Shown here: positions 7,800-14,462 of the stretch, one piece after another | Layout: each line of letters starts with the position of its first letter | Numbering within the stretch: the stretch's first letter is position 1 | NCBI GenBank assembly: GCA_023435545.1 | Contig: JAEYRQ010000021.1 | Location: 1-16,637, forward strand | Source of the DNA: Pseudomonadota bacterium | Lineage (GTDB): Bacteria; Pseudomonadota; Alphaproteobacteria; Rhizobiales; Tepidamorphaceae | Direction of reading: 5' to 3' | DNA length: 16,637 bases | The notes under the pieces: generated by a model | Told to the model about the DNA's origin: nothing | Seen by the model: the letters and a program-made list of their open reading frames with translations, nothing else | Database searches by the model: none | Translations under genes and position numbers: made by a program

Positions 7800-8786
7800 T
7801 CAGAGCTTGCCGACGGCGTCGATCAGCTTCTGCGCGTCGGGGCTCGAGGCGATGAAGGCGTCCATCACCGGCGGCTGCATCACCGCGGCGAAGGCGTCGG
7901 CCTCCTCCGGCGTCTGGATGTGCAGCGTCATGCCCTCGTCCTGAAGCTGCTTGATCGCGGCCTCGGCGGTCTCCTCGGTCAGCGGGATCGACTGCTTCTC
8001 GGCGTCGAGCGCGGCGGCGCCGATCGCCTCGCGGATATCCTCGGGCAGGCCGTTCCACCAGGTCGGATTGACGTAGAGGTGGAAGTACACGGTGAAGAAC
8101 GGGGCGACCGTGCCGTAGTCCTGCACCTCGAAGAACTTGCGGCTGTAGGCGGCCGACACGTCGGTCAGGCCGGCATCGATCACCCGAGTCTGCAGCGCCT
8201 GGTAGACCTCCGAGCCGGGCATCGCGGCAGGCGCCGCGCCGGCGGCGGCAAGCCCCTCGTCGACGAGCTTGTTGAGGCCGCGGATCTTGACACCCTTGAA
8301 GTCGTCGAGCGTCACCAGCGGCTTGTCACCGGAGGTGAAGATCGACTGACGGGTCGTGTAGAACCAGGCGATGTTCTTGACGCCCTTCTCCTCCAGCTTC
8401 TCCTCGAGGATGCCCGCCGCCTCGGAGCCGGGAAAGCTCTCGATGCGGGCAAGGTCGGTGAAGTAGTAGGGAATGGTGACGACGTTCATCTCGGGGATGG
8501 TGTTGCCCCACTGGAAATTCACCGAGATCGCACCCTCGACCTGGCCGCGCGCGACCGCCGGATGGTTCTGGTCGGGCTGGAACGCCTGATTGGCGCCGAA
8601 GACCTGAACGTCGACGCGACCGTCGGTGCGCTTCTCGACGTCGGCGGCAAAATCCTCGACCAGCTTGGCGATATGATGGCCTGGCGGAAGCTGGTGGCTG
8701 ATGCGGAACTCGATCTCGGCGGCCTGGGCGGCACCGCCAAGCGCCACCGTTACCGCGACGGCGCATACCAATGTCCTGAAACCCAT
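7800..8786 (-). CDS. dctP: TRAP transporter substrate-binding protein DctP
   Basis: This is the periplasmic binding protein that captures the substrate for DctQM. The 328-residue product starts with a Sec signal peptide (MGFRTL, a hydrophobic stretch VCAVAVTVALGG, and probable cleavage after AAQA at residue 22). The mature part opens with AEIEFRISHQLPPGHH, typical of DctP. The family's conserved binding-site arginine is R169 in FKGVKIRGLN; in known members it pairs with a carboxylate on the ligand, so an organic acid is likely. The frame is open 15 codons further upstream, but ATG 8786 is chosen because AGGGAGGA lies 8 nt before it and it begins the signal peptide. The lyase-family gene ends 41 nt upstream on the same strand. 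Confidence 0.94.
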   Translation of the reverse strand: MGFRTLVCAVAVTVALGGAAQAAEIEFRISHQLPPGHHIAKLVEDFAADVEKRTDGRVDVQVFGANQAFQPDQNHPAVARGQVEGAISVNFQWGNTIPEMNVVTIPYYFTDLARIESFPGSEAAGILEEKLEEKGVKNIAWFYTTRQSIFTSGDKPLVTLDDFKGVKIRGLNKLVDEGLAAAGAAPAAMPGSEVYQALQTRVIDAGLTDVSAAYSRKFFEVQDYGTVAPFFTVYFHLYVNPTWWNGLPEDIREAIGAAALDAEKQSIPLTEETAEAAIKQLQDEGMTLHIQTPEEADAFAAVMQPPVMDAFIASSPDAQKLIDAVGKL

Positions 8787-8794
8787 GATGTCAG

Positions 8795-8802
8795 TCCTCC
8801 CT
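8795..8802 (-). promoter_or_regulatory. Strong ribosome binding site of dctP
   Basis: AGGGAGGA on the minus strand sits 8 nt before ATG 8786, in the 41-nt gap after the upstream lyase-family gene. It is close to the anti-Shine-Dalgarno consensus, decides the dctP start, and fits high expression of the binding protein. Confidence 0.8.
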
Positions 8803-8827
8803 GATTTTCTTGGTGGAACGGCGCGGC

Positions 8828-9733
8828 TCACGCCCGCCGCCGGCTCTTGTCTTCCAGACGCTGCCTGGCGAAATCGAGATCGTCCTGCTCGCGCTCCCGC
8901 AACTCCGGCAGGCCGACGAGCGCGTTGAAGCGGTCGAAGTCGTAGATCTCCTGGGCGATCGCGTCGGTCGTGCCGTCACGCCTTAGCGTGGCGAACAGCC
9001 GCTCCGCCATTGCCGCGACCGCATAAGGCAGGGCGACCGGGAAGGCGACGACGGCGTAGCCGATCTCCTCCAGCCGGGCGGCCGGCAGCAGCGGCGTCAT
9101 GCCGCCCTCGATGTTGTTGGCCATGGTGGGCGCGGGGATCTCGGTGCAGATCCGCCGCATGTCCGCTTCGGTGCGCGGCGCCTCGACGAAAACGATGTCG
9201 GCGCCGACCTCGCGGTAGAGACAGCCGCGCTCGATGGCATCGTCGAGACCGTTGACGGCGAGCGCGTCGGTGCGGGCCATGATGACGAGATCGCCGTCGA
9301 CGCGGGCGTCCAGCGCCGCCTTCAGCTTGCCGACCATTTCCTCGGCCGGCACCACCGCCTTGCCCGGCATGTGGCCGCAGCGCTTGGGGAACAACTGGTC
9401 CTCGATGAACAGCCCGGCGACGCCGGCCCGCTCGTAGGCGCGCACGGTGCGGCGGACATTGGTGACGTTGCCGAAGCCGGTGTCGCCGTCGGCGAGCAGC
9501 GGCACCGAAACCGCATCGCAGATCCGCGTGTAGTGCTCGGCCATCTCGGCGAGGCCGAGCTGTGAGGTATCCGGTTCGCCGAGCAGCGCCGCGGTGCTGG
9601 CATAGCCGCCGCATGTGATCGCCTCGAATCCGGCACGCTCCGCGATCCGCGCGGTCAGCGCGTCCTGGACGCCGGGAAGCACGAGAATCTCGGGCGCTTC
9701 GACGAGCTGGCGCAGGCGGGTGGTGGGTCTCAT
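8828..9733 (-). CDS. Isocitrate lyase/PEP mutase superfamily enzyme (oxaloacetate decarboxylase or methylisocitrate-lyase type)
   Basis: The enzyme belongs to the isocitrate lyase/PEP mutase superfamily, whose members cleave C-C or P-C bonds in 2-oxoacid-like substrates with Mg2+. The 301-residue product is a TIM-barrel type of normal length. It shows the signature KRCGH (residues 117-121) with the catalytic-type C119, Mg-binding-type acidic residues in ADGDTGFGN (D82, D84), ARTDA (R153-D155) and VEAPRT (E183). The KRCGH cysteine favours a lyase over the phosphonate mutases. Candidate activities are 2-methylisocitrate lyase, dimethylmalate lyase or oxaloacetate decarboxylase; sequence alone does not choose. 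ATG 9733 is preferred over upstream in-frame codons because the protein aligns from MRPTTRLRQL and the stretch before it lacks family character. It is the first gene of an operon with dctPQM, so it probably acts on the imported compound or a derivative. Confidence 0.88.
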   Translation of the reverse strand: MRPTTRLRQLVEAPEILVLPGVQDALTARIAERAGFEAITCGGYASTAALLGEPDTSQLGLAEMAEHYTRICDAVSVPLLADGDTGFGNVTNVRRTVRAYERAGVAGLFIEDQLFPKRCGHMPGKAVVPAEEMVGKLKAALDARVDGDLVIMARTDALAVNGLDDAIERGCLYREVGADIVFVEAPRTEADMRRICTEIPAPTMANNIEGGMTPLLPAARLEEIGYAVVAFPVALPYAVAAMAERLFATLRRDGTTDAIAQEIYDFDRFNALVGLPELREREQDDLDFARQRLEDKSRRRA

Positions 9734-9770
9734 GCCGTCTTCTTCGTGTGCTTTGGTCTGTGGTTTCGGC

Positions 9771-9800
9771 GATAGTGGCCGCCCGGTCCGGCAAGCGCAA
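9771..9800 (-). promoter_or_regulatory. Possible sigma-70 promoter for the lyase-dctPQM operon
   Basis: On the minus strand, TTGCGC (9800-9795) and ACTATC (9776-9771) are 18 nt apart. The putative -10 box lies 37 nt before ATG 9733, which would give a leader of about 30 nt. Both boxes are imperfect, so this is only a candidate. Confidence 0.25.
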
Positions 9801-9865
9801 CCCGCTGGCGGTTTCGAAATGGCGGATCGGATCAAAGCCTGGGCGACGGATGCCCGACATTTGGG

Positions 9866-9882
9866 CACGTTGCGCGAACGTG
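9866..9882. promoter_or_regulatory. 17-nt inverted repeat, candidate operator
   Basis: CACGTT-GCGCG-AACGTG is a perfect 6-bp inverted repeat with a 5-nt spacer, flanked by TTTGGG on the left and TTTGG on the right. It lies 62 nt before the agmatinase-family start and 132 nt before the lyase-family start. The size and symmetry suit a dimeric regulator. No regulator gene adjoins it; the HutC-like regulator at 11888-12625 is the only one in the window, and a link is unproven. Confidence 0.45.
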
Positions 9883-9944
9883 TTTGGATATCTTCCCCCC
9901 GCGGGCCGCCGGGGCGGGGCCCATGGACGCACCACGGGGGAATC

Positions 9945-10928
9945 ATGACGACCGGCGGAAATGCTTACGAAGGAGGACGCCTCAACCTGCCCTTCGTCGG
10001 GCTGTGCAGCTTCGGCAAGTGGCCGTATGTGGAGGACTGGGACCGGCTGGAGGCCGACGTCGCGATCCTCGGCGCGCCTTTCGACATGGGAACACAGTGG
10101 CGCGCCGGCGCCCGCTTCGGCCCGCGCTCGATCCGCGAGGCCTCGACGCTGTTCTCCTTCGGCCACGGCGGTGCCTACGACCACGAGGACGACGTGGTCT
10201 ATCTGCCGGCCGGGCGATTCCGGCTGGTCGACATCGGCGATGCCGACATCATCCACACCGACACCATCGGCAGCCATGCCAACATCCGCACCGGAGTGGG
10301 CAATATCCTCAAGGCGGGGGCGCTGCCGGTGGTGCTGGGCGGCGACCATTCGGTCAACATCCCCTGCATCGACGCCTTCGAGGGGCAGGAGCCGTTCCAC
10401 CTCGTCCAGATCGACGCGCATCTCGACTTCGTCGACGAGCGGCACGGGGTGCGCTACGGCCACGGCAACCCGATGCGCCGCGCCGCCGAGAAGCCGTATG
10501 TGACCGGCATCACCCAGATCGGCATCCGCAACGTCTCCTCGACCGCGCGCGAGGGCTACGAGGCGGCCCGGGCGATGGGGTCCGACATCCTGTCGGTGCG
10601 CCAGTTCCGCAAGGCCGGGGTGGAGGCGGTGCTCGACCGAATCCCGGCGGGGGCGCGCTACTACGTGACGGTCGACATCGACGGCTTCGATCCCTCGATC
10701 GCGCCGGGGACGGGGACGCCGTCGCATGGCGGGTTCCTCTACTACGAGGTGCTGGAGCTGCTGGCGGGCCTTGCGGCGCGCGGCGAGATCGTCGGCCTCG
10801 ATCTCGTCGAGGTGGCGCCGGACTATGACCCGACAGGATCGACGCCGATCCTCGCCGCGCAGCTGCTGATGAACGTCATCGGACGCATCCTGCACCAGCG
10901 CGACCTGCGCGGGGGAGAGGGGCGATGA
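9945..10928 (+). CDS. Agmatinase-family ureohydrolase (arginase/agmatinase superfamily)
   Basis: Members of this family hydrolyse a guanidino group to urea plus an amine with a binuclear manganese centre. The 327-residue product carries all metal-binding motifs: H135 in GGDHSV, D157/H159/D161 in DAHLDF, and D244/D246 in DIDGFDPS. The overall pattern, including YGHGNPMRRA at 171-180, resembles agmatinases more than arginases. Guanidinobutyrase or guanidinopropionase activity is an alternative, since specificity in this family is poorly predicted. ATG 9945 has a run of five G residues 4 nt upstream. The frame stays open upstream to 9615, but that part is antisense to the lyase-family gene. The stop overlaps the next start as ATGA (10925-10928), so it leads an operon whose next two genes are broken. 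Confidence 0.9.
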   Translation: MTTGGNAYEGGRLNLPFVGLCSFGKWPYVEDWDRLEADVAILGAPFDMGTQWRAGARFGPRSIREASTLFSFGHGGAYDHEDDVVYLPAGRFRLVDIGDADIIHTDTIGSHANIRTGVGNILKAGALPVVLGGDHSVNIPCIDAFEGQEPFHLVQIDAHLDFVDERHGVRYGHGNPMRRAAEKPYVTGITQIGIRNVSSTAREGYEAARAMGSDILSVRQFRKAGVEAVLDRIPAGARYYVTVDIDGFDPSIAPGTGTPSHGGFLYYEVLELLAGLAARGEIVGLDLVEVAPDYDPTGSTPILAAQLLMNVIGRILHQRDLRGGEGR

Positions 10929-11435
10929 TCCGCAATCCGGTGCCCTGGCCGAACGGGGCGCGGTGCGCCTGCTGCCTGACCTTCGACATGGATGCCGACA
11001 GCCTCGTGCATCTGGAGCATCCCGGCGAGGGCTACCGGCGGGTCTCGGCGGTCTCGATGCTGCGCTACGGCCCGACGGTGGCGGTCCCGCGCATCGTCGA
11101 GACCTATCGCCGGCTCGGCATCCGTCAGACCTTCTTCATCCCCGGTTGGTGCATCGAGCAGTATCCGGCGGCCGTCGAGGCGATCCTCGAGGGCGGCAAC
11201 GAGATCGCCCATCACGGCTGGATCCACGAGAACCCGCTGGAGCAGAGCCGCGAGCAGGAGGCGCACTGGCTCGACCGTGGCATCGAGACGATCGTGCGGG
11301 TCACCGGGCGCCGGCCGCGCGGCTGGCGGGCGCCGCTCTACAACTTCTCGGACAATTCGCTCGATCTCTTGCTGGAGCGCGGCTTTGCCTACGACGCATC
11401 GCTGATGGGCGACGACGTGCCCTACCTGATCGACC
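10925..11435 (+). pseudogene. 5' remnant of a polysaccharide-deacetylase-family gene (PuuE/allantoinase-like)
   Basis: The first 170 or so codons match the NodB-type polysaccharide deacetylase superfamily, in the subgroup that acts on small amides (PuuE-like allantoinases and relatives). Visible motifs are TFDMDAD (residues 19-25, metal and base aspartates), HGWIH (H97 and H101) and GWRAPLYNFS (133-142). Homology runs to GDDVPYLID (residues 162-170) and then stops. The frame continues with unrelated arginine/glycine-rich residues, antisense through the GntR gene, to a stop at 12235. Intact relatives are about 290-310 residues, so roughly 130 C-terminal residues are missing. The start is coupled to the agmatinase-family gene by ATGA, with GGGGAGAGG upstream. 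A working enzyme from this fragment is unlikely. Confidence 0.8.
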
Positions 11436-11438
11436 GCC
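11430..11438 (+). other. Junction between deacetylase and amidase remnants
   Basis: Deacetylase homology in frame 2 ends at about 11431, and amidase homology in frame 3 begins at about 11436 with AYHARRIEAG. In the amidase frame a TGA sits at 11427-11429, so the amidase sequence cannot extend further left. The switch of family, frame and gene part within a few bases marks a deletion breakpoint or an assembly join. No insertion sequence or obvious long repeat is present at it. Confidence 0.7.
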
Positions 11439-11918
11439 TACCACGCGCGTCGGATCGAGGCGGGCACGACCGCGCAGATGCAGCCGGACGTGCGGCTGCT
11501 GGTGGAGATGGGCCGGCTGGTCACCGGACCGGACTACATCCAGGCCGAGCGTTTCCGCCGGCGTCTGTGCGAGCGCTTCGCGCAGGTGTTCGAGGCGGTC
11601 GACGTGGTGGTCGGCCCGACGACGCCGCTGACCGCCTGGCGCAGCGGCGAGACCAGCGTCGAACTCGGCGGGCGAACAGAAAGCGCGCTCGCCGCGTCCT
11701 GGCGCTTCACCTATCCCTGGAACCTGATCGGCGCGCCTGCGATCAGCATCCCCTGCGGCCTCGACTGGCAGGGCCTGCCGATCGGCCTGCAGATCGCCGG
11801 CGCCCCGTTCGACGAGGCCTCGGTCATCCGCTGCGCGGCGGCGCTGGAGGCCGCGAACGGCTTTCCGGCGCGCGCGCCCGATGCCTATCAACCTGCGGGG
11901 ACGTCGGCCGGGCGGTAG
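11436..11918 (+). pseudogene. 3' remnant of an amidase-signature-family gene
   Basis: About 160 codons match the C-terminal third of amidase-signature enzymes (amidases, GatA-like). Recognisable parts are AYHARRIEAG at the left end, VVVGPTTPLTAW, and the strongly conserved TYPWNLIGAPAISIPCGL followed by GLPIGLQIAGAPFDEASVIR. The catalytic Lys and the Ser-cisSer-Ser region (GGSSGG) that lie in the N-terminal half of intact 450-490-residue members are absent. The fragment therefore cannot be catalytic. The first ATG in frame is at 11478 and has no clear ribosome binding site. It is out of frame with the deacetylase remnant. Its last 31 nt overlap the end of the convergent GntR gene. Confidence 0.82.
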
Positions 11919-12625
11919 CGGCGGCCGAGGGGAATGCGGCTGCCGGCGTAGACGAAGCGGTTGACCGTCACCACCGCGGTTCCCGACCAGGTGCGGCGGT
12001 AGAGCAGCGGGCAGGGCTCGCCCGGCGCGAGCCGCAGGGCCGCGGCGGTGGCCTCGTCGGCCGCGATCGCCGTGATGATGTGCTCGATCTCGGTGACCGG
12101 GGTCTGCGCCTGCAGGTACTCGAAGGTGGTCATGCGGGTGAAGTCCTGCCGGTCGTAGTGCGGCGCGAAGTCGGGATTGACGTGGCGCTCCTCGAGCTGG
12201 ACCGGCAGGTCGTCCTCGAAATGCACCACCAGTGAGCGGAACACCGGCCGGGTGCGGGCGAACTCGAAGGCGGCGGCGAGGTCCGGCGTCGCGGTGACGC
12301 GCTCCAGCGCCAGCACCTCGGCGCGGTGCCGGTTGCCGCGCGCGGTGATCTCCTCTGAGATGTCGCGAATCTCCATCAGCGCCGAACGCGGCTTCGGCGG
12401 GGCGATGAAGGTGCCGACGCCTTGTATGCGCACCAGGACGCCAGCCGCCGCGAGCTCGCGCAGCGCCCGGTTGACCGTCATCCGCGAGACGCCGAGCGAA
12501 GAGACCAACTCGTTCTCCGACGGCAGCCGCCGCCCATGGGCCCATGCGCCGGCGCCGATGTTGCGCAGGATGAAACCCTTCACCCGCTCGTAGAGCGGAC
12601 CGTCGGTGTCGGAGAGCGATGTCAT
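11888..12625 (-). CDS. GntR-family regulator with UTRA domain, HutC-like
   Basis: The 245-residue product is a GntR/HutC transcriptional regulator. The winged helix-turn-helix spans residues 10-75 (LYERVKGFIL, RRLPSENELVSSLGVSRMTVNRALREL split by a short turn, then VRIQGVGTFIA). The C-terminal part is a UTRA ligand-binding domain. The likeness to the histidine-utilisation repressor HutC is strong through APPKPRSALMEIRDI, ITARGNRH, FRSLVVHFEDDLPVQLEERHVNP and the C-terminal AGSRIPL. HutC responds to urocanate, but no hut genes are near, so the ligand is probably different. ATG 12625 overlaps the dehydrogenase stop by 4 nt (ATGA), making it the last gene of the transporter operon and a likely local repressor of it. 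Confidence 0.88.
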   Translation of the reverse strand: MTSLSDTDGPLYERVKGFILRNIGAGAWAHGRRLPSENELVSSLGVSRMTVNRALRELAAAGVLVRIQGVGTFIAPPKPRSALMEIRDISEEITARGNRHRAEVLALERVTATPDLAAAFEFARTRPVFRSLVVHFEDDLPVQLEERHVNPDFAPHYDRQDFTRMTTFEYLQAQTPVTEIEHIITAIAADEATAAALRLAPGEPCPLLYRRTWSGTAVVTVNRFVYAGSRIPLGRRYRPADVPAG

Positions 12626-13647
12626 CCGGGCTCCGGGCCGGGCGGCAAGAGGTCCGGCCGCACGATGGTTTTGAGCCCCTTCGCCTCGCCGGCGAGCAGT
12701 CTGCGGTAGGCCTCGGGGATGGCCTCGATGGCGATCTCGGCATCGATCAGCCGGCGGATCGAGGGCGCGAGGCGCGGCAGCATGGCGATCGCCTCGGGAA
12801 GCTCGCCGACAAAGGCGCTGCATCCCTCCAGCGACAGCTCCCGCTCGACGATCAGGTTGGGGTCGATGTCGAGACGACCGTGGAAGATGCCGACCAGGGC
12901 TATGCGCGCGCCGGCGGCCACCCGGTCGATGACGGTGGCGAGCGCATGGACGCTGCCGGTCGCCTCGATGGCGTGGAAGATGGCAGGATGGCCGGTCAGG
13001 TCGCCGGCGAGCGAAACCGGTTCGGCGCCGGTCACCTCGGCGACCAGCGCCAGCCGGTCGGGATTGCGGTCGGCGATCAGGACCGGGCCGGCGCCGATGT
13101 CGCGCAGCAGGAGCGCCGCCAGCCCGCCGATCGGGCCGCAGCCGGCGACCAGCACCGGGTCTCCCGCACCGGCGCCGAGCCTACGCACCGCGTGCAGGGC
13201 AACGGCCAGCGGCTCGGCTGTCGCCGCAACGGCCGGATCGAGCGCTGGATCGACTTTGTGCAGCAGGCGGGCCGGCAGCACCACCTCCTCGGCGAAGCCG
13301 CCGTCGCAGACCTCGCCGACGAAGCCGAGAGACGCGCAGAGATTGTGCCGGCCGGCGCGGCAGGCCGGGCAGGTGCCGCAGAAGATGCGGGAATCCGCGA
13401 CCACCGCGTCGCCCTCGGCGAGGCCGGTGACGCCCGCGCCCATCGCGGTGACGATGCCGGCCAGTTCATGGCCTGGCGTCGAGGGCACGCGGCTGATCCA
13501 CATGCCCGTCCGGTAGTTGTGCAGGTCGGAGCCGCAGATGCCTGCCGCCGTCACCCGGCAGCGCACCCAGCCGTCTGCCGGATCGCCCGGCGCCGGGACA
13601 TCCTCGATGCGGAGCTCGCCGATGCCGTGCAGTCGTGCCGCGCGCAT
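12622..13647 (-). CDS. Zinc-dependent medium-chain alcohol/polyol dehydrogenase
   Basis: This is a cytoplasmic NAD(P)-dependent dehydrogenase of the zinc-binding MDR superfamily, probably oxidising an alcohol or polyol. The 341-residue product has the catalytic-zinc residues C38 (GICGSD), H60/E61 (PGHE) and E145. It also has four structural-zinc cysteines, C90, C93, C96 and C104. The Rossmann motif GCGPIGG lies at 169-175, and D193 at the end of the second strand favours NAD over NADP. It resembles the sorbitol, threonine and L-idonate dehydrogenase group; the substrate is not determined. ATG 13647 is preceded by GGAG and lies 14 nt after the permease stop, and the gene end overlaps the regulator start. 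Its place in the ABC operon suggests it acts on the imported compound or a product of it. Confidence 0.9.
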   Translation of the reverse strand: MRAARLHGIGELRIEDVPAPGDPADGWVRCRVTAAGICGSDLHNYRTGMWISRVPSTPGHELAGIVTAMGAGVTGLAEGDAVVADSRIFCGTCPACRAGRHNLCASLGFVGEVCDGGFAEEVVLPARLLHKVDPALDPAVAATAEPLAVALHAVRRLGAGAGDPVLVAGCGPIGGLAALLLRDIGAGPVLIADRNPDRLALVAEVTGAEPVSLAGDLTGHPAIFHAIEATGSVHALATVIDRVAAGARIALVGIFHGRLDIDPNLIVERELSLEGCSAFVGELPEAIAMLPRLAPSIRRLIDAEIAIEAIPEAYRRLLAGEAKGLKTIVRPDLLPPGPEPG

Positions 13648-13661
13648 GGTCCGGGCTCCGG

Positions 13662-14462
13662 TCACTTGGATTTCAGGAAGATGTCGAGGCCGACGAGGCG
13701 GTCGAGCAGGGCGATGGCGAGCGCGGCGACGGCGATGAAGACGACCGAGATCGCCGCGAGGTCGGGCGTGATGATCGAGCGGATCGAATTGTAGATCTGC
13801 ACCGGCAGGGTGACGATCCGGGCGTCGACCAGCAGCAGACTCACCAGGAACTCGTTCAGCGCCAGGATGAACATCAGGAGCGAGCCGGTGATGACGCCGG
13901 GCATGACGGCTGGCAGCGTCACCATCAGGAATGTCTGGACGGGCGGGGCGCCGCAATTGGCGGCGGCGTTCTCGATGTCCGGATCGAGCGCGTTGACGCT
14001 CGCCACCACCGGCCAGATCATGAAGGGCAGGTTGATGACGCAGACCGCGATGCCGATCGGCCAGAGCTGGCCGAGGAGGCGCATCTCGCCAAAGATCAGC
14101 ATCAGCCCGATTCCCGAGCCGATCAGCGGGATGGTGAAGGGCAGCAGCAGGTAGATCTGGATCGTCTTCTCGAAGCGGATCCGGTACTTGGCCAGCGCGA
14201 TGCCGGCCAGCGTTCCGACCGGGAGCGCGATGATGACGCAGATGGTCGCCACATAGAGCGAGCGCAGGAAGGCCTGCCGGAGCCCGGCGGCGCCGAGGAT
14301 CGCCTCGTACCACTTCAGCGACAGGCCCTGCGGCGGGAAGGTGATGATGTTGCCTGCGGTGAAGGAGGCGCCGAGCACGACGATGGTCGGCGCCGACAGC
14401 ACCACGACGCAGATCCCGACGATCGTCCAGAGCAGGACCGCCTTGCCGCGCGCCGAGGTCAT
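13662..14462 (-). CDS. ABC transporter permease, PotC-like
   Basis: This is the second membrane subunit of an ABC importer of the spermidine/putrescine/iron type. The 266-residue product has about six membrane segments, the first at 10-33. The permease EAA loop lies at about residues 162-190 (IENAAANCGAPPVQTFLMV then TLPAVMPG), which contacts the ATPase. The segment ALNEFLVSLLL at 201-211 is typical of PotC-like proteins. ATG 14462 overlaps the stop of the first permease by 4 nt, so the two are made in step. Longer in-frame starts upstream lie inside the other permease and were rejected. Confidence 0.92.
   Translation of the reverse strand: MTSARGKAVLLWTIVGICVVVLSAPTIVVLGASFTAGNIITFPPQGLSLKWYEAILGAAGLRQAFLRSLYVATICVIIALPVGTLAGIALAKYRIRFEKTIQIYLLLPFTIPLIGSGIGLMLIFGEMRLLGQLWPIGIAVCVINLPFMIWPVVASVNALDPDIENAAANCGAPPVQTFLMVTLPAVMPGVITGSLLMFILALNEFLVSLLLVDARIVTLPVQIYNSIRSIITPDLAAISVVFIAVAALAIALLDRLVGLDIFLKSK

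Larger units (their letters stand above)
9734..9944. promoter_or_regulatory. Divergent control region between the lyase-family gene and the agmatinase-family gene
   Basis: These 211 nt separate two genes that point away from each other, so promoters for both must lie here or overlap the genes. The stretch is richer in A/T runs than its neighbours. It contains a 17-nt inverted repeat (9866-9882), a weak minus-strand promoter candidate (9771-9800) and a G-run Shine-Dalgarno for the agmatinase-family gene (9936-9940). No convincing plus-strand -35/-10 pair was found. The minus-strand frame is open through it but shows no protein family character. Confidence 0.6.

Noticed and set aside
7200..8804. 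Open frame of 534 codons on the plus strand opposite dctQ and dctP
   Set aside because: It is antisense to two recognised TRAP genes, and its composition is low-complexity Asp/Arg/Gly/His without domains.
8976..10895. Open frame of 639 codons on the minus strand spanning the agmatinase-family gene and the lyase-family gene
   Set aside because: It is antisense to one real gene and an off-frame of the other, and it crosses the divergent control region. Its arginine-rich translation lacks any motif.
10925..12235. Reading the whole 436-codon frame as one novel fusion protein
   Set aside because: Only the first 170 residues have family character. The rest is the amidase remnant read in the wrong frame, then the antisense of the GntR gene.
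12619..13794. Open frame of 391 codons on the plus strand opposite the zinc dehydrogenase
   Set aside because: The dehydrogenase on the other strand has all zinc ligands and a Rossmann motif. The plus-strand frame shows no family pattern.
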